A stretch of DNA of 24,163 nt from a virus. The position numbers were made by a program, and so were the translations under genes. The notes under the pieces were generated by a model. The model was not told the DNA's origin, ran no database searches, and saw only the letters and a program-made list of their open reading frames with translations. How positions within the stretch are numbered: position 1 is the stretch's first letter; the number at the start of each line of letters is the position of its first letter. The stretch lies in the IMG/VR virus record IMGVR_UViG_3300033143_002094, positions 1 to 24,163 of that record; one strand, written 5' to 3'. This document shows positions 6,542 through 14,196 of the stretch, piece by piece.

Positions 6542-8989
6542 CTAAGTCACATTACGTTCAGTTGCAGCAAACAACGGAATAGTAACCGGTGTTCCTGATG
6601 CAATTGATGACACAGGAGATGGAATGTACTGAGCTTCTATCTGTCCAATTGCTTTAGCAACAACGAATGTTTCTGTAGACACTGTTCGTCCACCTTGTAC
6701 ATTATCGTCATATGCAAAGTTAAAGACCTTATCAGCATCAAAATCACCAGAGAATAACTTGGTAATTTTAACAGTTGGACCAGTACCTTGAGTTGTAATT
6801 GTTGCAGGGAATATACGCTCTGGTGATACAGTTAATGTAGTAGCACTTTGAGTTAAGATCTCCCAGTAACCATCATTTAAGCCACCTGTTGAATCTTCAA
6901 TCTGGATACGATCACCAACTGCAAATACCGTAAACTCAGATCCAGCTGAAGTAATGGTATCAGCTGAAGTAAACGAAACATCAGCAGAAGTTGCCACATT
7001 GATATTGGTATGTACCAATAATGCATCAGGAGTATCAACACAATGTTGATCAAGATCAACTGCTGCTGCAGTTACCGCAACTATTGTCGTATTATCATAA
7101 CGAACTACTGTCCAATCAGACCCAGCACCATTTATAACTGTGATTTGATAGACTCCGTTCATTGCTGCATCACCACCAGTTAACCCACTAACTCGTACAT
7201 ACGCACCAGCAACAATACTAGCGTTAGAAGGTAACTCAGTTGTAGCAGAAGTAAATTGACCACCACCTGCTACACCAATAACCAAATCATCTAAGTTAAC
7301 AGCAAGAGTTCTAATGGTACGATCAAAGTAAAGATCATATTCAGAAGCAACATCACCAGTAATAATACTATTACCATCAAGAGTAATGGCAATTGATTCT
7401 GGTTTACTTCTTATTACACCAGTATTGTCATAAAACTTGGTTGCATTATCCGATGCAGCATTCAGGTTATCAATAAATAACCCAGCACCACCACCTTCAG
7501 GATTATCAGGGAAGTTAACACCACCATCTGGTGAACCAAATTCACCTGTATCACCATTAAATCGTGCCATTAATTTCAAAGCTCGGCCAACATTGACACC
7601 TGCACCATCATCAATATCAGTTAACAAACGCAATTGACGTTGTAACCATTCAAACACTTCGATGTTTGTACCATTGTTGCCATCAATTATCATACCGAAG
7701 TTGTATGGACCACCTACCAGGCCACCACGAGACTGACCGGATCCATATAATGTTAATCCCATACCCAAAAATGGTGCATTGCCATCTATGTAGGCATCTG
7801 TGTTGGTAATCTTCAAATCTGTTGCATTAGCAAGCGGGAAAGAGAACACGAAGTTACCAAGAGCAGTTTTACCAGCACCAGCTAAGTTAGATTCACCGTA
7901 GGTCTTACCATTGGTATCACCATCTCGTACACGAATACCAAGACGGAAGGCATTATCATTATTAACTGCGATAGTAGTTGTACCAATTGCTTCTACTGTC
8001 CAGGTAGTACTAATAGTTATACTCGTAGCTGAAACAATTGTTATTAGATAAGTACCATCATTGGAAGTTGAGTTAGTAATAGTAATCTGTCCACCAACAA
8101 CGAATCCATCAGCAACAAAGTCACCCGTTGAGCGAGTAAAGGTCGATGTTGTTGCGAATGCTGGGGTGTCACCAGCCAGGTCACCAATCAGATCAAAGAA
8201 CTTAATAGCTTCATTGGCTGGGCCAGTAAAATCAAAGTCAAACGTATCATCGATGATAGTGTTAGTACCGAACTGACCAAATGGTAAATCACCAGTAAGT
8301 GGAGTCTCATCTTCAAACCCACCCAAAGTAACTGCACAGAAGTAACGTGCTGTTTGATCACCAGATACATTGATTTCATCCCAACCCATATTACGCATTA
8401 ATTTACGTGTACGGATAATTGGAGTCTCGCCAGGTAGATCAACGAATGTCCACCCGTTTGAGTTACCAGATGAATCCTGACCCATGATGTATTTACCAGC
8501 ATCTTTATCGATTGCATTCATAGGGAATGGAGAGTTAGCGACAACATAATTATCATCTTTGTATTCCTGCATGAAGAAGGAATACACCGCATCACCATTA
8601 ACACCAAAAGCATCCATGTTACCTTGTTCTATTAAGTAACAATCAAGAGTTGCCAGATCCAAGTGAACTGATTTCTCTGAAGAAGCACCAGTCGCACCAA
8701 GAGTAGTTACAGTGGCTGCACCAGCAACTACAGGTGTACCAGATGAGATCTTATTTACTTCATAATCATCTGTTGATGTATTAACAGTGACTACTTGATA
8801 GAGCCCGTTATTAACGGAATCTACAGCATCTCGTATTTCAAAATATTCAGCAGCTGCTAATGCAGGCAAGTTATTTGATACACTTGTGTGTACGCGGATA
8901 TCAGCACCTGTACCAGTTGCAAAAATGCAAGCAGCAACAGACAGTTTATTCCCTTGGTTTAATCCAGTTCTACTTGTAATCAATGGCAT
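6542..8989 (-). CDS. Large modular tail-tip/fibre-type virion protein, 815 aa
   Basis: The protein begins MPLITSRTGLNQGNKLSVAA and contains, after about residue 110, VYSFFMQEYKDDNYVVANSP with PFPMNAID, then a region ending in GKTYGESNLAG (about 365). This arrangement matches a family of large structural proteins I recognise in podovirus-like phages. At least four small beta modules with the signature NDGxY or NNGxY are spread through it, at residues about 45-85, 285-335, 590-640 and 685-735. Each has a Val/Thr-rich strand on both sides, suggesting Ig-like or knob modules on a shaft. The C-terminus reads TERNVT. It follows a 67-nt gap, one of the longest non-coding gaps here, and has a good ribosome-binding site (GAGGAAA, 9001-8995). 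It opens the fibre cassette. No signal or membrane segment was seen. Function is inferred from composition and position. Confidence 0.72.
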   Translation of the reverse strand: MPLITSRTGLNQGNKLSVAACIFATGTGADIRVHTSVSNNLPALAAAEYFEIRDAVDSVNNGLYQVVTVNTSTDDYEVNKISSGTPVVAGAATVTTLGATGASSEKSVHLDLATLDCYLIEQGNMDAFGVNGDAVYSFFMQEYKDDNYVVANSPFPMNAIDKDAGKYIMGQDSSGNSNGWTFVDLPGETPIIRTRKLMRNMGWDEINVSGDQTARYFCAVTLGGFEDETPLTGDLPFGQFGTNTIIDDTFDFDFTGPANEAIKFFDLIGDLAGDTPAFATTSTFTRSTGDFVADGFVVGGQITITNSTSNDGTYLITIVSATSITISTTWTVEAIGTTTIAVNNDNAFRLGIRVRDGDTNGKTYGESNLAGAGKTALGNFVFSFPLANATDLKITNTDAYIDGNAPFLGMGLTLYGSGQSRGGLVGGPYNFGMIIDGNNGTNIEVFEWLQRQLRLLTDIDDGAGVNVGRALKLMARFNGDTGEFGSPDGGVNFPDNPEGGGAGLFIDNLNAASDNATKFYDNTGVIRSKPESIAITLDGNSIITGDVASEYDLYFDRTIRTLAVNLDDLVIGVAGGGQFTSATTELPSNASIVAGAYVRVSGLTGGDAAMNGVYQITVINGAGSDWTVVRYDNTTIVAVTAAAVDLDQHCVDTPDALLVHTNINVATSADVSFTSADTITSAGSEFTVFAVGDRIQIEDSTGGLNDGYWEILTQSATTLTVSPERIFPATITTQGTGPTVKITKLFSGDFDADKVFNFAYDDNVQGGRTVSTETFVVAKAIGQIEAQYIPSPVSSIASGTPVTIPLFAATERNVT

Positions 8990-9056
8990 TGTAATTTCCT
9001 CGTTGTATTATAGGTTGCCAGTTAGTGGAATAAATTCATTACTGAGCATATGTTAA

Positions 9057-9455
9057 TTAGTTTGTTCGTATTAATTCTATATCTGTCATTAAATCATCTT
9101 TACCACGATTAATCTTCAATTTAATAACTGGGTCAACCTCTACTGCATCTTTAATTTCATTTAATATCTCTCTATTTTTACCTGTACCTTCTTTTATGAC
9201 TGTAAGTATTTTTTCTGCTGTTCTATTAGCCGCCTCTGCTGCTCGCTGCGCGGCAGCAACGGCTAGCCTCATCTGAGGTGAGGAGTTTTCTGTATTAATT
9301 TGATCTAATGGGCTCTTCTTCTTTTTAGCTACTAAAGACGGGGCTGCCTTCGACTCAATCACAGGAGCCGGTTTAGCTTTCTTTTTAATTACTGCTCCAG
9401 AGGCAATACGCTTATCTATGTCTGCCTGAGAAACAACCTTTCTTTTCTTAGCCAC
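9057..9455 (-). CDS. Small basic, helical protein (132 aa), probable virion-associated
   Basis: I place the start at GTG 9455, not GTG 9464, because AAGGAG at 9469-9464 forms a ribosome-binding site 8 nt upstream of 9455 and the 9464 codon would lie inside it. The stop of the preceding gene and this start overlap as TAGTG. The protein is MAKKRKVVSQADIDKR onward. Its N-terminal ~50 residues are Lys/Ala/Pro-rich with KKKAKP and KKKK runs. Residues about 55-100 form an amphipathic Ala-rich helix (MRLAVAAAQRAAEAANRTAE), and a charged tail follows. It may bind DNA or an acidic protein in the head, but no family was recognised. It sits between the large internal-type protein and the fibre cassette. 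Confidence 0.7.
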   Translation of the reverse strand: MAKKRKVVSQADIDKRIASGAVIKKKAKPAPVIESKAAPSLVAKKKKSPLDQINTENSSPQMRLAVAAAQRAAEAANRTAEKILTVIKEGTGKNREILNEIKDAVEVDPVIKLKINRGKDDLMTDIELIRTN

Positions 9456-12247
9456 TATGCACACTCCTTAAATACAAAAGCAAGTGCATTGATTTTACGA
9501 TCTATACGCTTAAGATCTTTACTAATGAGAGTACTTTCTTCAAATATGTCCCCTTTCTCATTTTCAAATTCTTCTATAGTAGACACCTGTTTATTATCTA
9601 AATCAATGATAAGTTCTTTATACTCAGAGGTGAGAATATTCACATGCCCGGGAGCTTCTGTTTTTTGAGTAACTGGTTCAGCTGCTAAAGTAGGATCAGC
9701 AGGTTCTTGTCGAGCATTGGATTCATCCACTTCATCTTGAGCTCGTTCCTGTTTATCAAACTTCTCATCAGCAGCAATCTCTTCCTTAGTCTGAACCACT
9801 TTAGGTTGTTTTGTTTCTTCTTTTTCAACTATAGGTTCAGGTTTAATATCTACTGCTTCAACGCTGAAACGTTTAACACCTTCTTTCTTAGTTATATTGA
9901 TAGCATTATTAAGTAACTCAATCTCTTTTTTAATAAACGTAGCTACAGTTTTAGAATGAGGAACATAATTAGTAAATACTTTATTACCTTCATCATCATA
10001 TAATTGTTTCTGGGTCTTAGGTAAATATCCATTACTTAACTTATCTCTCTGAGTCTGTCTAAATGCTTGTAACTTCTCAATAGTATTTATAGCTACTTCA
10101 CGTTGCCCTAATGCAATTGCCTTTTGGAAGTTTGCAATATGTTGTTTAATACCAATGAACCCTGAACGTTTACTACCAGTAATAACATCACGGTTAACAG
10201 CAGCTGTACCTTTATGAGTCTCTACTGAATCTTCTATGGCTTCAGTAGATTCTAATAACTCAACATAATCTTCAACAGTATCTCGTTGTTCTTTAGTAGC
10301 TACTCCAGTCTCAGGATCAAACGGTGCACTACCTAGTACTTGCTTAAGAGTCTTTAAAGGAACATCAGTTGTAGTAGCAACACTTTCAACAATTGTTTCT
10401 ACAGCTACTGTCTTATCCTCAGTAGTGGCTGTATCTACTTTTTTAGTATCAGTTACAGTTTGTACTGCTTGAAGGATAGAACCCCCGGCTTCAATTCGGT
10501 TATGTGCCTGGGCTAACTGATTTAACTGTGCACGATATTGAGCATTCTCTTCTTTAGCCTTTTTAGTTTTAGCTGTTTTCTCATGCTGAGTAATAAGAGT
10601 ATCCACTCTTTTTAAATTACTAACACGATCTTCTCGTACAGTTTCTTTAAAATTAGTAGATACAGCTTCAAGTGCTAATTTAGGATCTTTATCTTTCTCT
10701 GCCTGAGCCAATATAACTTTGGCCTCACCAATACCTTCCTGACGGAAGCGTTCACCTAATTGTTCATTTAACTCTTGTGCTTGTTTTTGTAACCCAGCAG
10801 GGATTTTTGCAATACCTTCACCAGTAACAATTGCAGTTGAGATATGGGCACCAGAGATACCACCAATAGTTGTATCAACAAGTGCTTCAGCGATGTCTAC
10901 TTTTGATAGATCCTGTTTAGCAGCTAATTGAGTTAGAATATTTTGTATTCCTTCAGTACCACCTTCAATTGGGACTGATCGTACTGGACGAGATGTTACA
11001 ACCTTCTTAGTAATACCTAATGATTTCTTCAAAAGAGATTTACTTGCTTCTTGTGCAGCTAATTCAGCAGCCTCTACAGTTGCTTTAGCTGTTTTAATTC
11101 CAACTTCTTTAGATAAACCAAGAACTGATTTAATTAAGTCCTTGCCTCCTAATACAGCTTTAGCACCAACTGCATCTAGTCCTGCAGCCCCAAGTGCAAG
11201 AATACCAGCAATAGCTTTTTCTTGTTGATTAGGTTGACGATCATGTTCTTTTACAAATTCACGTACAGCTTCATCATATCCAGCTGCAGTTAGTGTACTT
11301 ACACCTAATAATGCATTCTTTGCTAAGACATACATTTGTGGAAGAGACTGTGCAGTTAACTCAAGTGTAGCTGCAGGGTGTTCTGAAGCCATATCTGAAA
11401 AACCATTAAGGAATGTACCTATACTTCCAAATAATTTATCTCCACCAAACTCTTCAACAGCTTTAATAGAATTTGCTTTTAATTGAGCTAATGCTTCTTC
11501 TGTCTTTTTATTATTTGCTAATGCATGCGCAGAATCTATAGAAGATGAAATTTTATTAATAAATTGGTTACGAGCCCCTACTTCTTCTATAGATGAAAAT
11601 TTACTAACTCTAGTTGTAACTTCTTTTCCAAATTCATTCGTTTTAGTAGTTGGTTTTTCAAATGCCATTTCTTCTGGAGTAAGTGTTTCTCCTGATTGAC
11701 GTTTGCTTAGAATAGATCGATATATCGTATAATCTTTTTCATTTAAATCTGCAGTAGCTAATGCATTTACAAAAGAAGATCCAGCAGTAAATGTCTCTCC
11801 AAATACTTGGGCAATACTTGCTCCTGCTTTTACAACAGTATTAGCTGCTCCTCCTACAAAAGTATCTGCTTGTTGATCTGTAAGAAATGACCTCTTTTCA
11901 CGTTGAATTCTTTGCTGATTTGCTTGTTGTTCTTCTTGTCGTAATGTTAAGACATGTTGTTTATTTTCATTTGATAAGAATGCATATGGAATACCATCAA
12001 GTGATAAACCTTTTGTATTATTCCCTAATAACTGTTGTTTCTTTAAAACTGAAGAATTAAGTTTATTCTTTTTATCTTGTACAACTCCATATGGTGTATT
12101 AGACAATAATGCTTCTTTTGCTTCAGTAACAGTTAACTGAGCAGTAGGAGGAGCTAATAACATTTGTTTTGCTTCTTCTGGAGACAGCTGGACTCCTCCT
12201 TCAATAGAAGAATTGCTAAGTGGGGCCAAAATGTTATGTTCAGTCAT
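9455..12247 (-). CDS. Large internal/ejection-type virion protein, 930 aa
   Basis: This is a long, mostly helical protein with charged coiled-coil stretches (about 100-120, 240-265, 485-600) and three Ala/Gly-rich moderately hydrophobic regions (about 131-166, 305-325 and 345-376). These could insert into a membrane during DNA ejection. The sequence EGGTEGIQNILTQL (about 428-441) followed by a glycine-rich hydrophobic stretch (about 457-485) resembles segments of large internal virion proteins of podoviruses. Residues after about 780 are Lys/Glu-rich and probably disordered. It begins directly after the stop of the 474-aa gene (TAAATG) and ends overlapping the next start. I infer that it is packaged in the head or tail and injected with the DNA, like T7 gp15/gp16 or the extra domains of N4 gp50. 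No lysozyme motif was found. Confidence 0.65.
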   Translation of the reverse strand: MTEHNILAPLSNSSIEGGVQLSPEEAKQMLLAPPTAQLTVTEAKEALLSNTPYGVVQDKKNKLNSSVLKKQQLLGNNTKGLSLDGIPYAFLSNENKQHVLTLRQEEQQANQQRIQREKRSFLTDQQADTFVGGAANTVVKAGASIAQVFGETFTAGSSFVNALATADLNEKDYTIYRSILSKRQSGETLTPEEMAFEKPTTKTNEFGKEVTTRVSKFSSIEEVGARNQFINKISSSIDSAHALANNKKTEEALAQLKANSIKAVEEFGGDKLFGSIGTFLNGFSDMASEHPAATLELTAQSLPQMYVLAKNALLGVSTLTAAGYDEAVREFVKEHDRQPNQQEKAIAGILALGAAGLDAVGAKAVLGGKDLIKSVLGLSKEVGIKTAKATVEAAELAAQEASKSLLKKSLGITKKVVTSRPVRSVPIEGGTEGIQNILTQLAAKQDLSKVDIAEALVDTTIGGISGAHISTAIVTGEGIAKIPAGLQKQAQELNEQLGERFRQEGIGEAKVILAQAEKDKDPKLALEAVSTNFKETVREDRVSNLKRVDTLITQHEKTAKTKKAKEENAQYRAQLNQLAQAHNRIEAGGSILQAVQTVTDTKKVDTATTEDKTVAVETIVESVATTTDVPLKTLKQVLGSAPFDPETGVATKEQRDTVEDYVELLESTEAIEDSVETHKGTAAVNRDVITGSKRSGFIGIKQHIANFQKAIALGQREVAINTIEKLQAFRQTQRDKLSNGYLPKTQKQLYDDEGNKVFTNYVPHSKTVATFIKKEIELLNNAINITKKEGVKRFSVEAVDIKPEPIVEKEETKQPKVVQTKEEIAADEKFDKQERAQDEVDESNARQEPADPTLAAEPVTQKTEAPGHVNILTSEYKELIIDLDNKQVSTIEEFENEKGDIFEESTLISKDLKRIDRKINALAFVFKECA
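9464..9469 (-). promoter_or_regulatory. Ribosome-binding site deciding the start of the 132-aa basic protein
   Basis: The minus strand reads AAGGAG, 8 nt upstream of GTG 9455. The in-frame GTG at 9464 shares its first G with this site and is therefore not the start. The preceding stop TAG (9457-9455) overlaps the true start. Confidence 0.65.
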
Positions 12248-13672
12248 TTAGCGTTTAGCTCGTGCAAGCGCCTGCTGTAATACTTCACTATATAATTGTG
12301 AGTTACGTGTACTACTAACTACATGTCGCTCTTGTTTAAATTTACGTTCATATGTAGCATTATCAGAAGTTGCTTTATTAGTAAGTTTTCGAATGTTCTC
12401 ATTAGTCTCTACACGAATGGCTCTTCGTTTTGCTAGAACTGTACCCTTTGCACCTTTCTTAACTTCACGTAAGAGAGCTGATTCTAAATCAGTTAAATCA
12501 ACTGAAGCATTATCTAGCCATTCATCTTCGAAATCTCCAGCTTCACCAAGTACCCCATAAATCATATATGGTTCAACTTCTCTACGAACACCTTTTTCAT
12601 CAACAATTCCATTAGCGAGTATTTCGTGTACTTTATTAACTAATTCAGTTCCCCCTTCCTGGTTACCTATACCAAGAAAGTTTGCATGACTTTCAGGAAA
12701 CAGATTAAGTAAATATGGAGTAAGTTTTTCTTTATCTAGAGCTGTTTGTTCAGGGCTCTTAATTGCATTAACAGTCTTTAGAAGATCCAGTTCATTAGCT
12801 TTTTCACTCTCAATCTGAGCATCACGGGAAGAAATTGTACTAAGTTTGAATGAAGCAACAGTAGCTTGCTCATTTTTAGTAAGAGTACTTTTATTATATC
12901 GAGTAGCGAATTGTTCCCGAGCAAAATTTCTAAACTCAGCAGGAATATCTTTTAGATTTGTATCTAATTGAGCACTAGCTTGCTGGAATGAAGGAATCTT
13001 TGTAAACCCTTCTCCTTTTGCAATTTCTGTGAATTGTGTAATTTCTTCTGCAGTGATATTTGAATCTTGTTTAAAGTTAATTTTACCAAATTGATCCCGA
13101 GTAATAGCTCCTTTACGATCAGGAAACTCTTTTTCAAATTGTGCAATAGCACGATCATGAGCAGCATCATTAGCTTTACCACTTTCGAATAAAGTAGGGA
13201 TATTTTCAGCTTGTATAATTGCAGCTTTACGTCCCTCTTTATTGGCTTGATCTTGTTGAAAGAGTTTTTGTGAATTTTTAAAAGACTGTGCTTTATTTTC
13301 TCGAGCAGTAACATCATCAATGAGTTTAAGTTCACGATCTGCATCTTTATTACTTTGATTTAGAATATTCTGACGAGCAGTATCCCGAAACTTACTAATA
13401 GATTCAGCATTAAAATTACCAGCACCAAACCGTTGATTCAAAGCATCAATACTAGATGCGCCTTCAGCTGCATCAAAGTCTTCTACTGTATTTAATCCAC
13501 GAAGCTCATCCAGTGCAAGAGCAGTATTAGTACTTTCTAGATCAGTCTGTTTCTCTCTAGCAATACCTTCGAATTTATCAAAAGCTTTACCAAATAAAGA
13601 TCCAGCATCTTTTAAAGATCCGGATCCAGCATTTGTACTAACACCTGTTACATTAGCCCATTTTAATGGCAT
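12248..13672 (-). CDS. Helical internal virion-type protein, 474 aa
   Basis: The N-terminus (MPLKWANVTGVSTNAGSGSL, then FGKAFDKFEGIAREK) fits a phage internal-protein layout: a short aromatic/Asn start, a Gly/Ser linker, then long coiled-coil helices. The pattern continues with ALALDELRGL and with ESISKFRDTARQNI at about residues 88-101. The remainder is alternately charged helix rich in Lys, Glu, Gln and Asn to the end, with no hydrophobic segment. The ribosome-binding site AGGGGAA lies 8 nt upstream of ATG 13672, and the stop touches the start of the 930-aa gene. Together with the 156-, 905- and 930-aa proteins it probably forms the ejection apparatus or internal core. I am fairly sure it is a virion protein and less sure of its location. 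Confidence 0.62.
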   Translation of the reverse strand: MPLKWANVTGVSTNAGSGSLKDAGSLFGKAFDKFEGIAREKQTDLESTNTALALDELRGLNTVEDFDAAEGASSIDALNQRFGAGNFNAESISKFRDTARQNILNQSNKDADRELKLIDDVTARENKAQSFKNSQKLFQQDQANKEGRKAAIIQAENIPTLFESGKANDAAHDRAIAQFEKEFPDRKGAITRDQFGKINFKQDSNITAEEITQFTEIAKGEGFTKIPSFQQASAQLDTNLKDIPAEFRNFAREQFATRYNKSTLTKNEQATVASFKLSTISSRDAQIESEKANELDLLKTVNAIKSPEQTALDKEKLTPYLLNLFPESHANFLGIGNQEGGTELVNKVHEILANGIVDEKGVRREVEPYMIYGVLGEAGDFEDEWLDNASVDLTDLESALLREVKKGAKGTVLAKRRAIRVETNENIRKLTNKATSDNATYERKFKQERHVVSSTRNSQLYSEVLQQALARAKR

Positions 13673-13687
13673 GATAATTCCCCTTAT

Positions 13688-14158
13688 TTATACTGGAGCA
13701 CCAGAAACACGATTGTCGGCTACATAGCTCTGTAGATTAGCTTCAAGGGCATCTCTACCAGTCTGAGTATTGCGATCATACACACCGGAAGCTGAGAGAC
13801 GAGCACGCTTACTACCTTCCAATTGGGTATTAGTAAGTTGGGCCTGATTAGCCAAATTTGTATTAAATGAGTCTTTTGCAAATCTAAATTGCTTATTAGA
13901 AAGATCCAGCCCTTTAAATCCTAAAGCTACATTAGCCAAACCACTTATAGCCTGGATGCCTTGAATATACGGGTTGAACCCAGTTGGACCACCACCTTTT
14001 ACTCCAGAATCAACACCTGGGGTGCCTGGAGGGGGCGCAGCAATATTTTCTGGCACTCCTGTAGAACCATAATTATATATGGAAGGTTGGTTCTGTAGTG
14101 CAGGGTTACTAGTCCCAAAAGGTTCATAGTAATATTGGCCATTAGCGTCGATTGGCAT
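13688..14158 (-). CDS. Small structural/internal virion protein, 156 aa
   Basis: The protein has a Pro/Gly/Asn-rich flexible N-terminal half (residues 1-65). A helix follows that contains IQGIQAISGLANVALGFKGL and then the pattern FRFAKDSFNTNLANQAQL with TNTQLEGSKRAR. Such FAK..FN.NLANQA...N..L..R patterns recur in small proteins encoded between the portal/capsid genes and the large internal-protein genes of podovirus-like phages, so I infer a related role as an internal or tail-connecting component. The start has a strong ribosome-binding site within the 11-mer ACGAGGACACA, which also precedes the 114-aa gene. It lies 38 nt after the 905-aa gene and 15 nt before the 474-aa gene. Confidence 0.65.
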   Translation of the reverse strand: MPIDANGQYYYEPFGTSNPALQNQPSIYNYGSTGVPENIAAPPPGTPGVDSGVKGGGPTGFNPYIQGIQAISGLANVALGFKGLDLSNKQFRFAKDSFNTNLANQAQLTNTQLEGSKRARLSASGVYDRNTQTGRDALEANLQSYVADNRVSGAPV

Positions 14159-14161
14159 GAT

Positions 14162-14172
14162 TGTGTCCTCGT
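14162..14172 (-). promoter_or_regulatory. Ribosome-binding site of the 156-aa gene within a repeated 11-mer
   Basis: The minus strand reads ACGAGGACACA, 3 nt before ATG 14158. The identical 11-mer stands before the 114-aa gene at 21832-21822. GAGGA is the Shine-Dalgarno core. Confidence 0.6.
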
Positions 14173-14196
14173 CGGTTGTTGCTAAAAGTGTACCAC

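Noticed and set aside
9007-9012. Perfect TATAAT on the minus strand in the 67-nt gap before the 815-aa gene
   Set aside because: No good -35 element at 16-18 nt, and a start site 6-7 nt downstream would cut into the ribosome-binding site at 9001-8995; chance in AT-rich DNA is likely.
9456-9464. GTG 9464 as the start of the basic protein
   Set aside because: It overlaps the Shine-Dalgarno sequence AAGGAG; GTG 9455 has correct spacing.
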